Shown: positions 32,441 to 40,745 of the stretch, in pieces
Layout: each line of letters starts with the position of its first letter
How positions within the stretch are numbered: the first letter of the stretch is position 1
From: Hansfordia pulvinata
Taxonomy: Eukaryota > Ascomycota > Sordariomycetes > Xylariales
DNA: 64,000 nucleotides
Direction: 5' to 3'
Assembly (NCBI GenBank): GCA_006538405.1
Contig: BJKQ01000007.1
Coordinates: 744,001-808,000, forward strand
Translations under genes and position numbers: made by a program
Notes under the pieces: generated by a model
What the model was told of the DNA's origin: nothing
The model's input: the letters and a program-made list of their open reading frames with translations, nothing else
Database searches by the model: none

Positions 32441-35400
32441 TATATGTTTGTGGGTAGACGAGTGACCAGAGATTGCTTATGTTGAAGAGTAGACGAGTGA
32501 TCAGAGATTGTGAGCAGACGAGTGATCAGAATGAGTTGAAGAAGGGGAGAAAGAAAAACGATAGAGGAGGAGGAAACGGAGGTTTATATAGATATTCGAG
32601 ACTGCTTCCATGGCCTACGTTTGGGTTCTATGCGAGCGGACGCGCCATTGATTCGTCATGGACCTGCGAGTACGGTACGCCACGCGCGAGGCCTTCAATA
32701 TGCGATGCAAAGAGTCACGGGGCGCAGAAGCAACAAGGATTCAGATTGGTGGTCGGCCTCCGTCTCGGCTGTACCCGGAAAGAGTTGCATTGAGCAAGTT
32801 GAAGGCATCGAACGGTAACTGGTCACAAGGATATCCAGTCCAGCCAGACATGCCACTCTCGGTTGCGCCCTATCAATACACCCTCAATACATGGACGGTA
32901 CCCTGGCGTGATAAGAGCAACAACGGTACGGTACAGCATATTGAGTGGCCACAGGGTCTGTCTCAGTGTAAGTCAAAGATCGAACAGAGGAGCAATAGAA
33001 GTGAGAGATAATACGACCACCAGTTATGTGTGCCCGAAGCAACAGTGTCATCCAATGATCGGAAAGGAGGGCTACGGCGAGTATAAGACACTACGATCAA
33101 GAGTTGCGAGGACTGAGGGCTATAGTATGACTGGCCGGTGGAGAGCTTGCGCTCTTGGTCTCTTGTGATCTACAAGGGAAACGCTCTAGTGCTTTCATCT
33201 CGCGTACAGGGCCAAAGGATGCTCATGAGCTGCTCCGGAGCAAAAGCCGTTCTGGTACACACAGGTATCTGGGCCCGTACCCGCAAGCCGCAAAGGGACG
33301 ATGAGTTTCCACGTGTTTCCTGCCCACGCCGCGTTGCCCAAGATAAAAATAGACATGTAGGTGCAGAAGAATGGGATGTTCCTGCTCGAATTGCCTCATA
33401 CATTACAGAGCGTTGAGTGCGGGGAGCAGCAGCAGCAGCAGCAGCAGACGGCGAAGCTACGTCTGGGTTTACAGTTGGCTATCAATTTTTACTCGCAGAC
33501 GCGCATGTCGGGACGGGACGGAACGCGGCGGCACGGAACGCGGCACGGAACGCGGCGGCACGGAACGCGGCGGCACGGAACGGAGTGGAAGGACGGAAAG
33601 AGAGCAACAAGGTTAGCATCTCGCTCGCATGACAATACGTCGCCGGCATGACCAACTTGTCCCGCCAACGACACGAGCGTTGCTGCATGGCCTGATGCAG
33701 CACACGAGTAGTCATAAGTGAGTGGCGCGGCATCACAGGCAGAGGCAGAGGCAGAGGCAGAGCTGGTGACGCGGCCTCGGCGTCCTTGGGAGCGCAGCTG
33801 TGCTCCCCCCGAGCCTGTCGGGTCTAGACGGGCCTTGGCTGCATGGTATAGAGCAGAGTCAACGAGGAAAGGAGCGAGCGGAGAGGCGGCAGTGTTGCAG
33901 ATGGGAGCGAGAGCTTTCCGGGAAGTGCCGGCTGGGCCAGTCCTGTCCGAGTGCCCATGTTGAGCGAGGGCTTCTCCCAGAAGGATGAACAGCACGGTTG
34001 AGAAGCTCGAGGCCGAGCTACGTGCCAGATACCATGAGTTTCGAGAGAGAACGACGTAGATGGCGGTGATGGGAGACGCCCGCAAGTGAATGAACTGAAT
34101 GTGAATTGCTATCCACAGAACAGAAGACGAGAGCCTCGTGGCTGAGGCTGCTTCCACGACAGAATGTAATGCTTGCAGTGTCCAACACATCATGTCAGGG
34201 AGGGGGGCTGCCGAAGACTCTTGGGTGTGAAGTGGGAGAGGGAAAACAGAGGTGAACAGTGGATCTTGAGAGGGTGTGCTGTAATGAGCAGACTGAGAGA
34301 CTGACAGACCATCGGAGCGGCACTGGACGTGATAGTTATATAAGACTCAGGAGTCTCTACCTAACTTGTAGCCCTGATCACTTGGACAAGAACGCACTGC
34401 CTGGCACCTGGCTCAACAAGCCCATTTTAGTTATTCCCCATTGCTCTCTCACACGACTCACTGAAGAAGATGGTCGGCCTGAAGTCCAGCTTCAGGGCTA
34501 CGGAGCGTCGACCGACAGATACTCTGCACGCTGCGTCCACGATTGGGATACCTTTGGCGCCTAGTTAAAGAGAGAGACGGAGAGGCCCACGCAAAAGGAC
34601 GATCCCAGGTATAGAGAACGATGAAGCGTCCTTAGCGCTCGCGAGAAGGGCCACGGGAATAGCAATCTGGTAACCAGATTCAGCGTGCCCCGTCCGTCTT
34701 TGGGGCATGATGACTACGGGTCCATCGCGCGCAACGGTCCGTTCCGGTGGTGGATCGCCTCAGAAAAGTTCCGGGCAGCACAGGGTCTTCTTCATCTCAG
34801 CCCCCCTAAAGCTCTACCAACGGTAATCGGAAATATGATGTGAGGGAAGTTGGCTGGACCATAGAGCCAGTACCTAAAGAAAGCCAGCAAATCCATCAAG
34901 ATGCCTCCATCTACTACATTACCTAAGGACTATCTTACTTACGGGTAAGATAGGATTAGAACGGAGCATCGTGCCTGCCCTCCAGTCCCGGCCAAGTAAG
35001 GTAGGTGACGTAGGCACTCGTGCCTTCCTTTGATAGCCATGGAGTTGCCATGGCTTTCTTGCGATTTCCATGCTTCCCTACCTGCGTACGTACTACGTAC
35101 CTTACCTCTTGCCTTACATGTATGCACGAGTAGTACCTAGGTACCTGGCTGTAATCGAGCTGTGTCAATACTATCTACCCCAGATCAGTCTCTGAGCCAA
35201 TCTTGGATGACGCACATTGGATACGAGAACTTTAGATTGATACCGCAGACACACGCATGGGCACTCTGACGACGGCAAGCTCCGGCCTGACAGGCTCTCC
35301 ATACTTTGCTCCGCCTCCCTCTGTCTCGTGTTGTCTTGAGGCCCCTCAGAAGTCAACTTTGTCGGCGGCACGGTGTAAGTGAGACGCAATGTTCACCTTC

Positions 35401-36225
35401 CACCGGCTTCGGAGTAGTTCTCGTTGAGTTTCCCTTGCGTATCCTCCCCGCGCGTGACGGAGAACTCTAGATGCACCCCATACAAGCATCTCCTTCGAGT
35501 TGCTGTGCACTTAACATCATCGCACGGGCACATTCGGGTCCCAGACCAGACCCCAGGACCTGCACTGCACATGCGAGTTTGGCAAGGACTGATTTGTGCA
35601 TGTAAGCAAAAAGAAAATATGACGTCAAAGCCAGACGCCCGCCCATTCGCCCGGGCAGAGCACGCGCAGCCCTTCCCCCGCCCGCCGCCTTCCCCAGGCA
35701 ATGTCTGACTTCTTGCTGTCCCGCTCGCCACACGATTGCGGTGACCCGACATGCGTGGTCAGAGACCAGAACTTGGACGTCGACAGGAGCCTGTCACGGA
35801 CAGGAGCCGACCGGCCAACGAGTCACGGTAGCGTACTCGCATATGTAGGTTACTGCCTTGGGTACTAGGTAGTCGTAGATAGATCGAGTCTGTTTCGAGG
35901 TTTTGTAGCCGAGGATGGAAGAGCCAGTCCAGGTTGGCTGCTGGCGTGCTCTTCTCGTCAGTCGAGGAACCCCCATGGATTGGTCCTCTGGCGCGTGGCG
36001 TGACAATGGAAGCAAGGCTGGCTGGGCAGCTCGCCCCGGGGCGTCTTACCCAGAGGCGACATGGGCTGCCGAGCACCTGGAGGTAATCGCAGCCCCACTG
36101 CGCAGATAGACATCGCTCGGCCGTTTAGCTCTGCAAGGAGGCTATGGGTAGGATCTGCTCACAGCGGTGGGTGGCCCAGCTTCCCGCGGGCGCGTGGCGG
36201 GTCCTCGCGACGGGTATGCCTTCTA
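32441..36225. other. Accessory intergenic region, no gene seen
   Basis: About 3.8 kb. It holds a CAG run (33425-33449), the 15-bp GC-rich minisatellite (33516-33585), GCAGAG repeats (33737-33765), TACCTAGGTA-type motifs (31083, 35130) and TACGTACTACGTAC (about 35086-35100). The minus-strand ORF 33489-34193 (234 codons) has no recognisable domain and runs through two repeats. Confidence 0.45.
33516..33585. repeat. 15-bp GC-rich minisatellite
   Basis: Four to five units of GGAACGCGGCGGCAC, one of them shortened to 9-10 bp. Confidence 0.9.
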
Positions 36226-36597
36226 GGAACTATGCTCCGCCTCGTCTGAATAGCGGTTGAAATGGCGGAGGCTGGAGTAGCCGCGGTCATTGTCGCTGTT
36301 GCGGCGGACATTAAAGTTGCTGTAGCCGCCTTTGCTTCGTCTATTGAGAGTGTAGGTGTCTATCGTTCTGTCGATTGCGTGAGCCACTGGACGGTTGAGG
36401 GTACTGGATGCCTCCTAAAGCGAGGGCCAGAGTTGGAGAAACGTACCGCCGCGATTAGGTCGGGAGCCAGACCTGTTGTGGCTGGAGAGGCCCCAATAGA
36501 CATTGTCTCCCACATCTTCCACTTCTTCTGGCTTGTCGTCAGTGAAAGCAGTGCTGCTCAAAAGAGCCCGAGAAGAAAACGCCGGGGGCAAGGGCTA
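36223..36597 (-). pseudogene. Possible degenerate coding remnant, interrupted by one TAG
   Basis: A minus-strand frame is open from 36594 to 36226 except for TAG at 36415-36417. The downstream half reads an Arg/Asn/Ser/Tyr/Gly-rich peptide (RRSKGGYSNFNVRRNSDNDR) and the upstream half an acidic one (DDKPEEVEDVGDNVYWG). These compositions are more protein-like than the surrounding chance frames. No family recognised; it could be chance. Confidence 0.25.
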
Positions 36598-37435
36598 CTG
36601 ACGGCTTAAACCTGGGCCTGGCGTAGGTCAGGGGAAGACTCTTCTTGAATGCCTTTCTCCGTATGCTAATGCTCTTGGACCAGGGCGTCCCCTAGGAGAT
36701 CAGAACAGATAGAGACAGCAACTCCCTTTCAGAACTCTAGCACACCCTCTTCTTACGCATCGGCACCAAGCTGGATTGATCTACCTCTCGGCTCAGCGAG
36801 GCGAATGGCCAGGGCGAACGGCGCACTCAGGCAGTGGAGATGGCTATTAGGTTCCATGTTACTACTTCTGATACCCTGTGGGCAGCTGGTATTCCCGGCC
36901 CTTGAGCACAACCTCAACAATGCATCCAAACTCCGCCGGCCTCTCGCCGATCGGGCTCTTCTTCATGCCCTCTGATTGAAACGTCTTGAATCCGCCAATC
37001 TCTTTGCCAAGGGCGTGACCCGGGTCCTCCAGCACGGCGAATGGCACCACGTCATCACATTGGCCAGTTCACTGTCCGCCATGACCGGGCCGTTCTGCTG
37101 CTTGAAAATTCTAGCGCGGGCGGGTTCCTTGCTGTACTGATGGATAGAGTCTGCGGGGGGGAGAGGCGGGGGGAGATGAACATTGCGCCAGTAGGTGTCA
37201 CCGTTCTTGCGGCAGTGCTCAGATGCTGAGCTGTTCTTGACAGGTCTGCAGACTGCATGCTTTGGCTCACGTCCCTGATAGAGAACGATCAAGCTAGATC
37301 TTTCCTATACGCAACCACCGAGGCACTTAAGGCCTCCGCGATTCAGAAATAAGAGGCAACGAAAGCCCAGAACGAAGCCATCAAGGCCTTCACGACCCAG
37401 CGAATAAGACATCTGATTCATTGTCTGGCTGGAAG
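36598..37435. other. Intergenic with one exon-like fragment
   Basis: Apart from the exon-like minus-strand frame at 36862-37050, no coding signal can be supported. Confidence 0.4.
36862..37050 (-). pseudogene. Exon-like C-terminal fragment of an unknown protein
   Basis: The minus-strand frame starts without an ATG and encodes VVPFAVLEDPGHALGKEIGG followed by about 42 residues to a stop (...KGREYQLPTGYQK). Composition and lack of Arg/Pro bias look genuinely coding. In another frame just upstream, an MADSELANV stretch could be the preceding part, which would make this a frameshifted gene or one with an unseen intron. No family recognised. Confidence 0.35.
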
Positions 37436-37897
37436 CTGTGTCACGTCGGCTATTTCGAGCCCCTCGACTCCCTAACTTCTGCATCGTCATCATCAAAGGA
37501 ATTCCTCTATCGCGGCGGGGATGTCCAATCTTCCCCAACGCCATCGAGGCTCTTCGACTCATCGGCGACGATCGCGACGGATGCGGCATCTTACCCATTG
37601 AACTTTTAACAGAAATTACTCACCAAGACCGGCCTCGGACAGCTGGCCATGCCCGCCGAGACACGCGGCCTTCCCGAGTGCTGAGAGAAATACACCGGAG
37701 ACAAGGGCATTACCTACGAGTCCAAGCTTCTAATTACTGCGTCGCCACCCGCCCCATCTGACGCCCTAGCTGCTGTCAGCAACATCACCCCTTCCCCCTC
37801 GCCCGCCCCGTCTCCGACCCCAAGCGCCTCGGGTGCCCCGTCCCCCACTCACGTCACCCAGCCTGCTCAGCAGACAACTCAATCCAGCAACAAGTGA
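37436..37897 (+). pseudogene. Degenerate gene remnant with Ser/Pro-rich tail
   Basis: Plus-strand coding-like pieces. One (about 37421-37609) includes HVGYFEPLDS. The second (37613-37897) reads GLGQLAMPAETRGLPEC, then TGA at 37682-37684, then EKYTGDKGITYESKLLITAS and a Ser/Pro/Thr-rich tail ending QTTQSSNK-stop, like the stalk of a secreted or GPI-type protein. A TTTTAACAG just before the second piece is a good intron acceptor. The internal stop and missing start make it a probable relic. Confidence 0.35.
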
Positions 37898-37979
37898 GCC
37901 CCAAGACCTGAGCCTGTCTTTCTCGCGGTGAATTAGCTGTCGCTGGGCCAGGAAGAGGAGGAAGCGTCAATGAATGAGG

Positions 37980-38302
37980 CTAAGGCCAGGCTGGACGACC
38001 TGTTCGCGAAAGGCGGGGTCCAAGGCATTCAAGATAAAAATTCATATGATGGGTCGGGTTGTCGAAGCCTGCGTCGCGGCAGACCCGGATGAGGCCCATG
38101 GCCCAGGTACGGATGGGAATGTTGGCCAAGAGGTGCTCCTTAGAATAAGTGGATGATTTCATCTTCTCTGGGGCCTCTGTCTGAGAGGTCTTGAAGTTGG
38201 CAACAAGCTCAAGGAAGGCAGAATCCTGTGTCGTTAAGCAATTCATCTCTCATATCTTGGTAGTCGAGCTGTCCAGGGGCTCAGAATAGCCGACGTGCGT
38301 GA
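37980..38302 (-). pseudogene. Coding-like fragment of unknown protein
   Basis: The minus-strand frame 37980-38246 (88 codons from an ATG) reads SAFLELVANFKTSQTEAPEK and FDNPTHHMNFYLECLGPRLS. Just upstream, another piece reads HVGYSEPLDSS before a stop, matching HVGYFEPLDS on the plus strand at 37.44 kb. The two loci therefore appear to be inverted relatives. No family recognised. Confidence 0.3.
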
Positions 38303-39594
38303 TGCGCGGAAGCATGAGCCTACTAGGTGAATTTGAGGCTGCGGGCTCTACTTTGAGGCAACGGACTAGACTCGGAGGTAGATCAGGTCAGGCTCGTCTG
38401 AATGAGAGCGGACACTTGGTCGCTACCTAGAAGCAGGGCGCTGTCGCTGTCAATGAACATGTCGTGGCCGCTGGCGGATTGAACAAAGGGGGCTCCTTCT
38501 ACGCTCCTAAGATAGAGGCACCAGTCGGACCAATTCACAGCCCGTTTGATTCAATCTCGGGGCAGACAGAGAGTCTCGTGGTACCCAAAGCCCCTCGTCA
38601 GCAACGCCCCGGCTTTTCAGCGTCCCAGTCCGTCCCGCGCAACGCAGAGCAACGGACCCCCCCCCCCCCCCGGGAACTGCCCGCCGTTGCCACTGTGCCC
38701 CGTGTCGTCCCCGCTGCGGGCCCTCGAGATACGGGCCTTGACCCGGGGGCAGCTTCGAGGCGGGGCGGGTCCCTTTGGCTGATGGGCAGCGGAAACGCGC
38801 CCCCCCCCTCCCTCCTCGGCGTGGTCGCAGGTGCGAACAGCCAGGCCCTCCTTGTCCAGGTGACGACCCAGCGACCAGGCCATGATGCGCTAGACGTCTC
38901 CGCGGCGGGGGCCGGGGGCAGAGTGAGAGGGCAGCAGCAGCTTGGAGAGGGGGCGCGCCGACACCTCTCGCGACGGAGGAGCCCACGAAGGGGTGCACAG
39001 CCACCCGGATCGAACTCCCAAACTATCGCGTGTGGAAACATGGGTTACATTCCCCAACCCTGACTTCATGGGGATGTTCGACGGTCAGACCTCCGCTGAC
39101 AGATAGATGGCTCTACAAAATTCACATCCAATTCAATTCAGAAGAGCGGGATTACAACTTCAGCCCCCCCTCCCGTCTGAGACCACCATGGCCAGCAATC
39201 AACGTGTGCTGTCAGGGAGGCGTTGCCACATCCATTGACTCTGACCGAACAACTGAGAGAAATCATCGAAGAAGCCACTGACAACACCGCCCGGACATCA
39301 GAGGAGTGCGGGATCTGGCTACGGACCAGACCATGCAGGGATCGCCTTTCAGGGCGTCTGGAGGAAGAGAAAACAAACGCTTTACCTTGAGCGTCAAAGG
39401 GGCCAGGCGATGTAGCTCATCAGAGAAGAAAAGGCGGGACTACGACTACGTGCTACGTACCCTGAGTGAAGGGGCGGATTCAAGAAAGGTGGCGCTCTAT
39501 CTACGGTCACACAAGGGCAAAACTACAGACGAGGTTTCAAAGGAGTGAGATTTTTTGTATTTTGGAGAAGATAGTGAAAGTACTAGATGGGGCC
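38303..39594. other. Intergenic, no gene seen
   Basis: About 1.3 kb with a C-run at about 38657-38671 and GC-rich DNA to 39.0 kb. A GTTCGATCC on the minus strand near 39010-39020 resembles a tRNA T-loop but has no matching stem or acceptor, so no tRNA is called. Confidence 0.5.
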
Positions 39595-40125
39595 TCAGAA
39601 AAGCCCAGTCAGGCATCTGCCACACAGTACATGACGTCCTCCTTCAGCCACCAGGAGACCCGAGACCCAGAGAGCGTGATGTTTGTGGCACCAATCGTAT
39701 GTCGTCAGATCGGTGAAGTCGTTGATCGGGCCCTTCCTCTTGAACCGCTTCTCCCACACGCATTGTTGGTAGCAAGTGGGTAGCTCCCAGAGAGGCACAC
39801 GGTTCTCCCGGACCGGAATGATGGTGGCGGGAGCAGTGGGAGTGGGCTCGGGGTCTGGCTCGGGGGTTGCTGGCCAGTCCTCTTCTGGGATATCAACTAT
39901 CTCGAATGATCGAGTAGAAGTTGTTGTGATAGAAGATGTGGTTGTGCCACTGAAGGTGGCCGTTGCAGTCGTGGAAGTTCCGTTTGCGGTGTTGGTGGCA
40001 GTGAGTGTCACCGCAGTGACGTAAGTTGGCGTGGCCCAAGCATCCCCAGGCTTGGGAAGGCAAGCTGCTATGTGCAGCAACGCCAGGAGAAGAAAGATAA
40101 CAAACTGAAGGCCAAGAGCTGCCAT
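39595..40125 (-). pseudogene. Predicted secreted protein, copy 2 (176 aa), frameshifted C-terminus
   Basis: Paralogue of the gene at 31.6 kb. Signal peptide (GLQFVIFLLLALLHIAA), an identical CLPKP start and a Thr-rich then Pro/Glu-rich linker longer than in copy 1. The domain block VPLWELPTCYQQCVWEKRF continues to CHKHHALWV. There a perfect 7-bp tandem duplication (GAGACCC twice, 39655-39668 on the plus strand) shifts the frame and replaces the Cys-rich end. In the displaced frame a WWLKEDV block like copy 1 (WWLEEDV) can be seen, followed by a TGA where copy 1 has Cys-Lys. The protein may still be made with a novel tail, so it is an altered copy if not a strict pseudogene. A (CA)n run on the coding strand precedes the ATG, as in copy 1. 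Confidence 0.7.
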
Positions 40126-40172
40126 GTTGTGTGTGTGCGTCTGTGTCTGTGCGTCTGTGTGTGTGTGTGCAG
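40126..40172. repeat. (TG)n-rich microsatellite before the secreted-protein start
   Basis: GT-rich tract (TGTGTGTG, interrupted by CG and CT) starting immediately next to the ATG of secreted-protein copy 2, in the same position as the (TG)n at copy 1. Confidence 0.85.
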
Positions 40173-40189
40173 CACCTGGGTCAAGGCGA

Positions 40190-40259
40190 CATCGTCAGCG
40201 AACGTGAGCAAGATCAAGAAAGCAGCTGGAAACAAGGGGGGGAGGGGGACAAGACCTAC
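40190..40259 (-). repeat. Intron-shaped repeat, copy 3 (about 70 bp)
   Basis: On the minus strand it begins GTAGGTCTTG, passes through a pyrimidine-rich stretch and has GATCTTGCTCACGT near the 3' end. It is more divergent than the other two copies. It lies upstream of secreted-protein copy 2 on the same strand. Confidence 0.6.
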
Positions 40260-40356
40260 ACGTCGCTGTCATGCCGACAGGGGTGGGGGTTAACCCGAGC
40301 TTCCCCAGGCTGGGGAGGCGAAGCTGCTGAGTGCAGCTGCCGGGCCGAGGCAGCGC

Positions 40357-40427
40357 CTTCGGTGGACGTGAGTAAGATCATCGCAGCAGAGGGAAAGGAG
40401 GCGAGGGAAAAGAGGAAAAAGACCTAC
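40357..40427 (-). repeat. Intron-shaped repeat, copy 2 (71 bp)
   Basis: On the minus strand it begins GTAGGTC, then a CT-rich run, CTCTGCTGCGATGATCTT, a CTCAC branch-like site, and ends ACCGAAG. It is exactly the same length as copy 1 and exactly 200 bp from it. It follows the stop of the DHHC-derived tail. Confidence 0.75.
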
Positions 40428-40437
40428 AGTTCAAGGA

Positions 40438-40745
40438 GAGAAGCCCCGGCGGTGAGACTTTGGCGGTATCGGAGGTGGGGCCGAGAAGTCGACCATCTCC
40501 ATGAATGCCTCAGAAACCGTCGAAAGCTCTCCTGGCGGCGAGAGCGACGACGTCGCCTTCGGTGGACGTGAGCAAGATCATCGCAGCAGAGGGGAAGGAG
40601 GCAAGGGAAAAGAAGAGAATGACCTACAGTTTCACTGTCGACGTTGATCATTGCCAGCGAGCTGACAATGATGGTGAAGATCGTCGAGATGGCCAAGAAG
40701 AGAAGCGTGTATAAGTAAGGTTTGATCGTCTTTAAATGGAAAATA
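40438..40745 (-). pseudogene. DHHC-derived fragment B: one membrane segment plus C-terminal tail
   Basis: Minus strand. The first part (about 40739 to 40628) matches the post-DHHC region of the gene at 26.4-27.7 kb, reading LKTIKPYLYTLLFLAISTIF and on to MINVDSET. The second part (40556 to about 40438) matches its tail, GELSTVSEAFMEMVDFSAPP and KSHRR, ending in TGA. Between them lies the 71-bp intron-shaped repeat copy 1. If it is removed exactly, the two parts join in one frame. The DHHC motif and the middle of the parent protein are missing, so no transferase activity is expected. Confidence 0.75.
40557..40627 (-). repeat. Intron-shaped repeat, copy 1 (71 bp), in-frame junction
   Basis: Minus strand: GTAGGTCATT start, pyrimidine-rich body, CTCTGCTGCGATGATCTT, CTCAC and a final ACCGAAG. 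It is nearly identical to copy 2. It separates two DHHC-derived blocks in matching phase 0, which supports a spliced intron. The AAG acceptor is unusual but allowed. Confidence 0.75.

Noticed and set aside
32150..32485. Plus-strand Cys/Val-rich ORF
   Set aside because: It is a translation of (TG)n microsatellites.
33489..34193. 234-codon minus-strand ORF
   Set aside because: It runs through GCAGAG repeats and the 15-bp minisatellite, has no domain or signal peptide, and its composition follows the repeats.
39005..39025. tRNA T-loop-like GTTCGATCC on the minus strand
   Set aside because: The flanking bases do not form a T stem, and no acceptor or anticodon arm could be fitted.
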